Below the pieces are notes generated by a model. That model was not told the DNA's origin and ran no database searches. It saw only the letters and a program-made list of their open reading frames with translations. Below, piece by piece: positions 24,726-33,760 of a stretch of DNA of 64,000 nucleotides (position 1 is the stretch's first letter; the number at the start of each line of letters is the position of its first letter). The translations under genes were made by a program, and so were the position numbers. Source of the DNA: Strobilurus pachycystidiatus (Eukaryota; Basidiomycota; Agaricomycetes; Agaricales; Physalacriaceae); the NCBI GenBank assembly GCA_019915135.1, contig JAHLMK010000004.1, positions 2,790,001 to 2,854,000 on the forward strand. The letters run 5' to 3'.

Positions 24726-25561
24726 ATGGTAAGATTTTGTTTCGGATGTTTCCAAAACTCACGCACACATTCCATCAGAGCTTTAACACGATTGAGGCGG
24801 TCAACGCGATCCAGGCGGTTGACACCGATGGGCTCACTTCGGAGCAAATGGCGTTTGTCAGGAGACACAGGGACGCGTACCTGCATTGCGACCAGCAGCG
24901 CTATCGTGGGGGACGCGACTGGCTCGAACGGTATTTTCTACCGTCTTTTCTCTTTGTTTTCTATGGCGGCGATGCGTGGCCGTTGAGCGACAAGGTTTTG
25001 GACGGACCCATAGACGTGCGTTCATTGTTTTGTGATCTATTCTCGGTTACTCACTCAAGTTAGCTTGTCCGAGCGGCTTTTCTGGGGCTTCGGTCATCGG
25101 CAGACGACGATATGGCGGCTCTCGTCTCAGCTATGGACGCTCACTCGATTGAGCTCAGGGACAGCCTCGACGAGCGGCTGGTTCGCACGTGGACTCAAGA
25201 GGGTGGCGCGGACTACTCAGAAGTCCCGGAAAGCTTCCGCCACACCATTCGCGCTCTCCCCATGCCATATCTGACCGTCTTTTACTCCATTGAGGGCCCA
25301 GGCCGGCATAGCATTCGTTATCTCCAGCGCCATGAGCCGCCGTATGGCCCTGTCGGTAACCCTTACCTGGTGACTTGGTCCTCGCTGGCTGGGAGCCACC
25401 AGCCGGAATCGGATCAGAATCTCAACGCATGGGGGAACACGAACATAAGTCCGACGATCTCTGGCAGTTGGGGTACGGGCGATGGCAGTTGGGGTACGTT
25501 CGATAACGATAGTTGGGGTGCCCTCCCTGAGGGTCCTTGGGCTGCGAATTGGGATCAATAG
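24726..25561 (+). CDS. Element A gene 3: unknown, with WG/GW-rich tail
   Basis: Exon 1 is only the ATG (24726-24728), followed by 24779-25014 and 25063-25561. The same start-codon-only first exon occurs in element B. The body is a paralog of gene 2 (AFVRRHRDAYLHC, DWLERYFLPSFLFVF, LDERLVRTWTQEGGADYSEV, HTIRALPMPYLTVFYSIE, PPYG). The last 45 residues are different: repeated Trp-Gly words (NAWG, GSWG, GSWG, DSWG, then GPWAANW). Such tails can bind Argonaute proteins in other systems (AGO hooks); that role here is only a hypothesis. No enzyme motif is visible. Confidence 0.65.
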
Positions 25562-26242
25562 TAGACCGACAAATTCTTGTGTCTGTGTATAGATAGCTAC
25601 AATATGATAGGCCGTAATCCGTATAATTGAAAACTCCCGAGTTTCCCTTTTTGAGCACGATCTAAGATCTTATCTTACTGGAAATGTCCCGGGTCACCCG
25701 TGTGTGACTTCTGCCAGTTACGGTCTAGTAAACTCTGTAGCCAATGTCGACAACCTCTATGGCTTTTAGCTCAGCCAGCCGCCCTCGGTACGTGATCCTT
25801 AAGCACTTCAACTCATTCTCTTTAATATCGTACTCTTTCCCAGGTTCCAACCTAAGCGGTAAAGATCCCGCTCTAAGGGTCTAGTGAATAGGGCCCTACC
25901 TCGGTCCCTTCAGCCATTTCCGATATTTACAGTCGTGCATAGATCCTGGTACCGCTAGCTCCTTGTCATCTTAGATATATTCCATAAATATGATAATAAT
26001 CATAACATTGAGCTCTGTGATTATCAGAATTTTAGAATGACCACAGCGGAAGATATAGCTTACGGTCTAGTGAACTGGAATGACAAGGCAAGTACCCTAC
26101 GGATTTGCTGTTTGCCTTCCCACCGTCATCGAGCACCTACCGCCTTTAACCACTGGATTTTTCCATCATCCCCTTTCGTGAGTCTTGCTCACTGGCAACC
26201 TTTCTCAGGCTCATCAGGCTTGCCTAGCAACCACAACGGCCA
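25562..26242 (+). promoter_or_regulatory. Spacer with three GGTCTAGTGAA motifs
   Basis: Non-coding. The word GGTCTAGTRAA occurs at about 25722, 25877 and 26064, spaced 155 and 186 bp. In element B the same motif occurs at about 51848, 52004 and 52190 with the same spacing, although the DNA between is diverged. The flanking words cttacGGTCTAGTGAAC and ctacctcggtc are also shared. It may be a protein-binding array or an RNA element upstream of gene 4. Confidence 0.55.
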
Positions 26243-26940
26243 ATGTCTCCCAAGAAAATCTATACCACGGCCGCAGACAAACTAGCCGCAGATCGAGCGA
26301 AGAAAAGGGTATGGTATCACAAGTACGCCCACCATAGCTTCACTGTCTGCTTCCTGCTCACGCGCGGCGACCTTTTCCCCTTCCCAAGGAACCGCGAACG
26401 CCAACTCATCGTCATGCGCGAGCGCTACAACATCCAGGCCGCCAAGGATGGAAGGAAACGCCGGGAGCAACGCCTGCCACCACCACCTCCTCGGTAAGCC
26501 GCGATACCCATGCCCGACTGTCTCCTAGGCTCGCTCTTACATCCTACAGTGTTTTTGATGAGGCGCGTTGTAAAGGGTTGCTCCGCCGTGCTCTCCTCAT
26601 CTCTGCAGAGCTGCGAGTTACCATCAACAACGATCCCGTCAAGTACGCCCATGAAATGGTCGCCGAAGTCGTCAGACTGGGAACCATCAACGGCTGCTCT
26701 CATCTTGAGGAAAAGGTATCTGGGTTCCTCCGGCACAAGATTTGGCTTCGCGACTCCTTGCAATTCATACGCGAGGAGGCAGGGATGGAGAGCAACTATT
26801 GGGTGGATATGTCGGCTTGCCATGAGGGTTACGAGCGCGTCTATTTGTATCTCACTAATATTCTCAAGCACGCGGAGAAAGGAGAGAAGAGACTGGACAC
26901 CATTCGAGCGCGCCGAGGTTTCTTATACCAGCAGGGTTGA
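26243..26940 (+). CDS. Element A gene 4: basic protein, unknown
   Basis: Exons 26243-26322, about 26389-26495 and 26550-26940. The N-terminus MSPKKIYTTAADKLAADRAK leads into a strongly basic helix (RAKKRVWYHKNRERQ, AAKDGRKRREQR), followed by a Pro run and a C-terminal helical region (KYAHEMVAEVVRLGTINGCS, ACHEGYERVYLYLTNILKHA). The basic helix could bind DNA or RNA (inference). The homolog in element B has lost its ATG and has frame-breaking deletions. Family not recognised with certainty; similar basic-N-terminus proteins are common in Agaricomycetes. Confidence 0.6.
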
Positions 26941-27036
26941 TCAATAAATCTTGTAGCTTTCCTCTCAACTTCTTGATTCTGTATCGTTTTCCGACCTGAA
27001 TGTCTGTCGTCTTAACAGGCAGGACAACGCATCTTT

Positions 27037-27258
27037 GGATGATGCAAGCCCGGCAATCTTTGTGATACCCGACAGCGCTGCTCGCCACCCTTTGATCTTA
27101 GCTCGCGCCGACCGCTGCCTGACAGCTGAGTCTCTCTGCCGAGTGGCGGAGTCTGGATGGCGCTCGCCACCTATAAAAGCCTTCAAAGGTATGGATTCCT
27201 TCTTTCCACCCTCGACACTCTCCCCTCACTTGCGACTTTGTCAAGCCAAAACATCAAC
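27037..27258 (+). promoter_or_regulatory. Conserved promoter of gene 5 with TATA box
   Basis: A block (gcaagcccggcaatctttg, then cagcgct) is conserved with 53128-53175 in element B. A TATAAAA box (27172-27178) lies 87 bp before the gene 5 ATG. Element B has TATAAAA at 53246 at the matching place. The non-coding conservation supports a real promoter. Confidence 0.6.
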
Positions 27259-28249
27259 ATGTCCAACAAGGAAAATATCCGCTCCTATTTTCCCTCCCTG
27301 TACCCTACTGTAAGCTTCGCTTCCTCTTCACGTTACGCGACTTTTAACGCGTAGTCTGCCAGGTCCATGCGAAGCTCCTCGACAAGCCGACGGGTCTCGT
27401 CGCCCCTCCTCCATTCCCGGTGGTAAGCGAACCAACCATGATAGAGCGCGACGCGTCTTGACGCGTCTTCTCTTCCCAGAAGCTCTTTCCCGCCGAGCAG
27501 CATCTTTTTTTCCGCGATTGGGCGCGTCAATTCGCCATCGGAATTCGACGTGCCAGAAACATCAAGAAATTCACTCGTGAGGATTGGCCAGCCTTCCAGA
27601 TCCGTATGCGCCTCGCGTACAATTTGGCCTACAGTCTGCCGAGGCTTATCAACGAGACACACGAGGAGTGGTCGGCGCGCCTCCATGCCAGGGACGAGGT
27701 ATTTATTCATCTTCCTTACGCCTTCCGTATTCTAAGTCTAACTATTTTCAGACTCTCCAGACTGGTCTCACTTGGGGTTGCCGGGTGATCACTCTTCGGC
27801 GCAACGCCGAGGGCGCGTACGAGTACTACAACGTCCTTCAAGAGGATTGGGCACTCCCGTCCAAGCGTCACCAACCGCGACCCCGGCCATTGCGCCCACT
27901 CCCAGCGTCTCTTCCTATGCGACGACTTGTGCCGACTGTTGTCGTCCCAACCCTTGCTTCCCTCGGGTATAACATACGTCCCCGAGGAGCGCCTTATCCG
28001 TCCGTCACACCCACCAAGGCCCAAAGCTCTGGTTCCTCCCCAGCCTCGTCGCCCGACTCCCTCACCACCAGCTCCAGTACTTCTGGTATTTCGAGTCCAT
28101 CGACTCCATCTTCCGTCACAACCGTTGACGATGATGTTTTGTCCGCCGGTTGCGACGGCTACGCGCCTGTCGCGGCCTCCTTCTTTCGCCGCAAGAGGGT
28201 CCAACGGGACGCTTCTTACTCGCCGGGTGCATGGGGCCCGCAGTTCTAG
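27259..28249 (+). CDS. Element A gene 5: Ser-rich C-terminus, unknown
   Basis: Starts MSNKENIRSYFPSLYPT (27259-27309), then exons from about 27362, 27480 and 27752 to the stop at 28249. The central part is conserved with element B (LFPAEQHLFFRDWARQFAIG, MRLAYNLAYSLP, GLTWGCRVITLRRNAEG, YEYYNVLQEDW). The C-terminal half is Pro/Ser/Thr-rich and ends in a conserved basic motif (FFRRKRVQRDASYSPGAWGP). No enzyme motif is visible. Phospho-regulated or DNA-associated roles are possible but not supported. Family not recognised. Confidence 0.6.
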
Positions 28250-28452
28250 ACCGGTTATTCCATTTCCTCCGCCTTGGTATATCTTGTCACTTTAGCTGCT
28301 CGTTCCCTTTCTTTTCTAGCATATCATAGTCGTTGTCTGATTCTATCTTCACTTATCATAATTTGTAATGCTATCTTGATGACTGTTCCAAAGTCACAAT
28401 AATATTTATGTTTGCAAAAGTCTGTTTGATTCTGAGTTTACCTAAGTACCTG

Positions 28453-28874
28453 TCATTCTGAAGGCCACGTCGGATCGTCCCCAGCCTCAATAGCCCACGA
28501 GCTGCTATGGTTGCCCTGGCCCCACTCTGCGGATGGTGGCGCCGGCGAGATCCAACAAGCGCGGTCGCGCTTAAACTGCTCCTCTTTCTCCTTCTGTAGA
28601 GCCGCCTCACGTCGCAGCCTTTCCATCCATGCCTCAGTCGCACGCTCCGTAACGACCTTTGAGTATAGTAAGGTTAGATCAAAGGTGTAGAGATATGAAT
28701 TGAAAGACATACCTTCAGTACGACATCAACCTCATCGTTAAGCAGGGGCCAGCCTTCCGCGACCGAAGGCAAGAGAACCTCCGTCAGCCACATGTCAAAG
28801 GGCTGTTCGGTCCAGCGGGCATTCACAACAATTTTGATATCGGCGCTCTGCAACTCGGTGAGGACTGTCGCCAT
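28453..28874 (-). CDS. Element A gene 6: small minus-strand gene
   Basis: The only conserved minus-strand gene of the element. MATVLTELQSADIKIVVNAR and WLTEVLLPSVAEGW are in exon 1 (28874 to about 28715). A short intron follows, then VVTERATEAWMERLRREAAL and a Lys/Glu-rich helix (QKEKEEQFKRDR). Element B has the same protein (54872-55319). Upstream minus-strand exons up to about 29080 (RAPRFNE, LHDNL) may extend it, with a start overlapping that of gene 7 on the other strand. Function unknown; a coiled-coil C-terminus is likely. Confidence 0.5.
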
Positions 28875-29078
28875 TTCTACCAGCAGATTCACAAAACGGT
28901 TATTATCACGACTGGGGTAGTAGACAAATAACAAACACGCACCAGGTTATCGTGTAGCTGGGGAGGAGGAGCGAAGACAAGGGTTCTTACCTCATTGAAG
29001 CGTGGCGCTCTCTTCTTCGTGTCAAGCGTTCGGCCAAACAAACAGCCAAACAGAAGAACGTCCTTTCTCCTGCCCACC

Positions 29079-29556
29079 ATGAGCCCAGAGACTGTTGATA
29101 ACCTGCCCAAATCGAAACCGGCTACTCTCTGAGGAGAAGGTTTTGCGTATGTCTATGACCTGCACGTCTTATACAGAACTGAACATAGCCTGCAGGCATC
29201 TAGAAGCGCTCCTGTTGGCGGGAAAGACCCCGCCGCACTTCGTGTACTCTTATGAGCGCGTCTGTCCGAAGATATGTGCTTGTGGTTGCCACAAACGACG
29301 GAGCGAAGGAGTTCCCCGTTTTGACGGTGAAGGCGTCGAGCGCGTGTGGGATCTGGTTCGCGCCAAGTACGTTGTGATAACAAGTATAAGACTCACTTGC
29401 TCAAATCTCATCAGTGCTCCGCCTGGATCTATGGGTCCCATCGCGGTTGACACCAATTCCCGCTTAGTTGCCAATCTATCGACGAAGGGTACCGAAGCTG
29501 AGGCAGGAAATGCGAACGTCAAGACGGCCGAGACAGACAAAGATGAAACCAAGTAG
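29079..29556 (+). CDS. Element A gene 7: mini-KDZ-like protein
   Basis: A short gene whose middle (FVYSYERVCPKICACGCHKR, then RFDGEGVERVWDLV) matches the second half of the KDZ catalytic core: the SYD..C block and the DGEG.ER.W block that holds the catalytic glutamate. The part carrying the first aspartate and the long C-terminus are absent. The element B homolog (55493-56006) keeps SYDRVC and TDGEGIERAW. Exon limits near the 5' end are uncertain, since a TGA follows the first ATG frame at about 29128 unless spliced. Conservation in both elements suggests it is a separate gene and not debris. Role unknown (regulator or decoy of the transposase is a guess). Confidence 0.5.
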
Positions 29557-29735
29557 CATTCTGTTGTAGTTAGATTGCATGTCGTAACAAAACGGTTCTT
29601 GAAAGACCCTCGAGATATGGATAACGGTCCGATGTCTGATCACAATCAGGTTCCGGTTTAATTCTAACAAGTTCGGGTTCAACCAAAATAAGCCCAAATA
29701 ATGGCCTACTTTGTCCCCTTTTTGCCTTCGCCCTC

Positions 29736-32700
29736 ATGCCTCCCAGGTCGAAGAAACGAACTCTCCGCGTTGTGCGCGCCGACGACGACGAGGATGACGA
29801 CGCGCTGAACGTCGCTCAAGCACGCACAATCAACCTTTCCAAGGACGGACGACGCCTGCTCTCATCTGTCTCCACACCGTGTGCTCGCGTGGAGCCCGGT
29901 GAGACTGGCCCACTGAACTGGACCACACAATTCATACCTCCACCTCCAATTCCTCCCGTCCACAAACGACGTTACCCAAATTCAGTGCGTACCGTGCATA
30001 TTTTCGATTACTTTGCCGGGAGCTGACACGATATAGGACCAAAACATGCTCAACTGGGTCTACGATGGACGTCCCCAGGAGGTTTTAGAGGAATTCGTGC
30101 GACTGGAGGCGCGTTCGGAGGACACCACTTGGACGTTCTGCTCATCCTGTCACGATGGAATCCACGACACGGTGCCCGGCGACGCAGTCTATCGCTGTCG
30201 CAACTGTTGGGGCTTGTCACACGAATGTCTCATATGTCTCTTGACTTCCCATCGGCGGAATCCCTTCCACCGAATCTTGGTGCGCCAGAACATCCGTACT
30301 CCTTGCAATTCGGCTAACCTTTGCTCTAGTTTTGGAATGGGCTGTCTTATGAGAAAAGGAAGCTCAAAGACCTGGGATTGCGCCTCCAGTTTGGTCATGC
30401 GGGAGGTAAACGTTGCGACAATCCTCAAGCGGGCCCCTCGGACTTCACCATCATGCACGGGGACGGTATCGACAAGGTTAACGCCGATTTTTGCGCGTGC
30501 GACCAGCGCCAGCCGAGCCGGATTCAAATGCTCCGCTCAGAGGTTTACCCCGCGACCACTCGCCACCCGAAGACAGGCGCGACCTTCCGACTTCTAGAAC
30601 GCCACGAGAAGCTTAGTTGTTCCGGTAAATTGTCGTCTTATGAGCACTATAAGGCGCTCGAAAAGATGACTGATGCTACCCGCATTTCACTGCCTAAGGT
30701 ATGTCGAGACTTTCTCATATCCTGTTCGGGTTCTAATCACCATCTATCAGCGTCGATACAAATCCTTCCTGCGTATGAACCGGCAGTTTGGTCACGTCAA
30801 GCTGCTCAAACGTCGTGGCCGGGGCTCCGTAGCAGATGGACGCGCGCTTACTCCCTCCGGCGCGTTAGCTATTCCATGCCCGGCGTGTCCTCGCCCTGGT
30901 ATAAATCTCCCATCAAACTGGCAGGCCATGCCCTCATGCGACCAGTGAGTCTCCTTCTTCTGTGGCACAGGCCGGTCTCTAAAACTCTCGATGATTAGGT
31001 TTCTCTATCGAATCATCCTTGCCCTCGATGCTAATTTTCGTCTGTCAAATTTACGGCGCCCAAGCAGTGTCGACCCTGGTCTGCATACAGGTCTGGCTTA
31101 TCTCGTTGCAAACAAGCCGTATCTAGAACACATCGCAAAGTATCCCCGGCAGAAAGACGTAGGATTTTCATTCCAGTACCGGCTTACAATTTACTTACAA
31201 TTCCTGTAGATCAGTTCCTGTTCCGGCTTCAAGACACTGGCGCACGCTGAATCGAAGAACTCGACGGGGTTACGGTCAACCGGGGTTGGGATGTGCATCT
31301 GTGCTCGGCACGAGATGGTTCGTCCAACCGGGTTGGCGACCTCCAAAAGGGAGAGCGGTACGTACGCTGCCTCAGTCTCGTTCGTTGGGGTATATGCTGA
31401 ACATCTTTCCACTGTCCAGATACTGTAACATGGACTATATCGCCCTGTCTTCCCTTCGCGATGCTGGATTCCAACAAGTGTTCTTCTCTTACGACGTCGC
31501 CTGCCAATGGTGTATCCATTTTCACAGCCGCATGGAGGAGTTCCCGGTTTACCTTCAACTACCTGGGAACGTCGAGGTCTCGTGGGGCGTGCCCAAATGT
31601 CATTGTAAAGGTCACAAACTGGCCTGCCAGTGTCAGTTTAGCATGAACGTACAGGAGGGCGTGGGTCGCACCGATGGAGAGGGTATTGAGCGGACGTGGT
31701 CTGAGCTCAACAATTCCGCGGCCTCGACAAAGGAAATGTTACCGGGCGGTCGGCATGATACACTGGATGGCCGGATTGGAGCACACAATTTTGAGAAGCT
31801 TGTTGATCTTGGTATGTTCGTTTACTTTGGCTTTCATTTTGATGTGATCTAATGTTTGGGTCAGGTGAAAGTCTCCATCGTAAACACGGCGCGGCTTTGG
31901 AGGGTTTGGCGCGGCACATCGAGGCGCACGAAGCATTTACTGCCCTTTTTGAAGAGAACATCATCCGGAAATGGACGGAGGAGGTAGAGACCTGGGAGAA
32001 AGATAGTTCGTTGCCGAATCCCTATTTTCTAGAAGCACTTCGTACGTTCCTTTCTTTCTGTCTGAACTTTCATTGATTGATTTACATAGGCGCAAGCGAG
32101 AACAATGTACGATTGACCCTGGCAGAAGAAGAACGAAAGAAACTGGAGGCGCAGCAAGTTTCGCTTCACGAAACTACCGCATCGGTCTTTCTCTCTCTGG
32201 GGACGATGATTGAGGACGAGCAGTAAGTTTTTACCTATACCGAAATATCCTCATTCCTGATTCGATATCTTAGGCGCCAGGTGAAACACTTGCTGATATG
32301 CAAAGACAAACACACATCCGCCGTCGTCAAGGAGATTCAGGACAAGCGAGTCCTCCTCCAAACACAGATCCGCCAATTTCGCAGCATGCAAACGGTTTAC
32401 ATGCCGGCCGTCACTGCAGAATTGGCCACTTTGTCAGGTTCACGCCAAGGTGATGTAGAGACCGAGGTTCTTTACATGCCTTCCGGTGTGGTACCGGCTG
32501 TCCGAGCCCTTGCCTTGTCTGATGTCGGTGCTAAGGAGGAAAAGTTACGGGAGGCGCAATGCTTCGACACACTGGAGACCATTCGGTCTTTGCAGCGTAG
32601 TCGTCGTTCGATCACCGCTTTTCGACGCAGGAATGTTCGAGGGACCAAACGCACAGGCCGGTCATTTGCCATCATCAAACGTTTGGAGGCGAAATCCAAT

Positions 32701-33381
32701 TTGGCAGTCGGCAAGTATCGCGCTGCCCGGGCGGCTCTCCTGGCACTACGTGGGGAAGGAGATTGGGAGAAGACGCTTCGGATTCTCAAAGCCGAGGACG
32801 TGAAAGCTCTCGACAGCTTCATTTTCGATATCGACGAGCCCGCCGAAGCCAAGCGCCGCAAGACGGGCATCACTCCCAATGAGGTGCAATTCGGGAGCGG
32901 GCGATACGAGATTCCTTGGATCTGGCTAATGGAGGGTGCCGCGGGCTCGCTTGACGAGGATGAGCTACACGGTTCCATCCGGGTCGAGTGGCTAAAGAGC
33001 CGGGCGCGAGCGAGGCGATGGACGGAGGAGCTTCGGATGGTTGTGTTTGAGAAAGCATGTACCTTGGCATCGTTCGCGAACGAGGTAGCCACCTGGCAAG
33101 GTCGTACCTCGGGCTGGGACGGCCTGTCGGTTCCCACTGCTGATGGTGTACGGGCATATGGACATCGTCAGGCGGCCATATACCGTGCTCTATTGGCTCA
33201 CTTTTCGGAGCTTTGGGCCAAGCCGCCAAAGACTAAGCAGCGGCGCATTCCGGATCGGATCGAGGTGAAGGCGGCCGAGGAGGAGGAGTCGGATTCAGAG
33301 GATGAGGATGAGGTAGCCGGCGCCGTTATCGCAGCGCAAGCCGTCTCCGTGAACGACCCTGCTCTTCGCCCTGCAGAATAG
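29736..33381 (+). CDS. KDZ-family transposase, element A (one frameshift)
   Basis: Transposase of the Kyakuja-Dileera-Zisupton superfamily, about 1000 aa in about ten exons; all junctions checked keep frame. A CxC2-type cysteine cluster is seen near residues 110-170 (CSSCHDG, YRCRNCWGLSHECLICLL). RNase-H-fold acidic residues are in LDANFRL, FFSYDVACQW and DGEGIERTW. The long C-terminus carries basic and coiled-coil regions and ends in an acidic tail (EEEESDSEDEDEVAG). It would excise and insert the element in the nucleus. Near 31327-31334 the sequence cgtccaaccgggttggcgac has one base less than element B (cgtccaacaggcgttggcga). This breaks RPTGVGDLQKGERY and inactivates the copy unless it is a sequencing error. 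Confidence 0.8.
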
Positions 33382-33626
33382 TGTCATGTACGCATACAGC
33401 CAAGCCATGTCCTTATTTAGACAATCCCGCCTTTCAGCCCCTCGCGTATGCTTTATTAGGTGACGGTTCATTATAGAGGCCATATTGTATGCATTTGGAC
33501 GGTATTAAATATCAATATGCTCACGTGTGGCTGAGTTGAAGTCGGTTGCTTGAGGCTTTATCCGAATCCGGTCTTTTGAGCATAGTGTGCCTGGGTAGGA
33601 ATGCTCCGAATGCGGCTGACGATCAC
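33382..33626 (+). other. 3' end region of element A, non-coding
   Basis: Between the KDZ stop codon and the right palindrome array. No conserved frame. It probably holds the 3' UTR and terminator; no clear motif was seen. Confidence 0.4.
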
Positions 33627-33753
33627 CCAGTGGTTATAACCACTGGTATGAGGCATGCATACGCGCTCATCCCAGTGGTTATAACCACTTATTATGGAAA
33701 GAGCGTCAGTGGTTATAACCACAGGGATTCCCCATTTTTTGCTGCAATGGTTG
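33627..33753 (-). repeat. Right terminus and palindromes of element A
   Basis: Three palindromes, CCAGTGGTTATAACCACTGG (33627-33646), a 19-bp variant (33672-33690) and CAGTGGTTATAACCAC (33707-33722), then the outer 31 bp ending ...gctgcaatggttg at 33753. Steps between copies are 35 and 45 bp. The right end of B (35 and 44) and the equivalent end of C (35 and 45) have the same geometry. Confidence 0.75.
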
Positions 33754-33760
33754 AGGGTGC

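Larger units (their letters stand above)
20605..33753 (+). mobile_element. KDZ DNA transposon A, full length, 13.1 kb
   Basis: A complete-looking Kyakuja-Dileera-Zisupton type DNA transposon. The left end reads CAGGCCGTGTTGTAGTATTA and the right end, read inward, CAACCATTGCAGCAAAAA. Beyond about 30 bp each end carries TATAA-centred palindromes: two at the left (20633, 20667), three at the right (33627, 33672, 33707). Inside are eight genes in fixed order: HMG-box-like, two paralogous unknowns, basic protein, Ser-rich protein, a minus-strand gene, a mini-KDZ gene, and the KDZ transposase last. It lies between the flanks of NLR units 2 and 3. The transposase has a 1-bp frameshift, so this copy is probably not autonomous now. 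Confidence 0.8.

Noticed and set aside
33627..33753. Regularly spaced palindromes resembling a small CRISPR array
   Set aside because: Eukaryotic context, only two or three units, and the same arrays mark both ends of three transposons.
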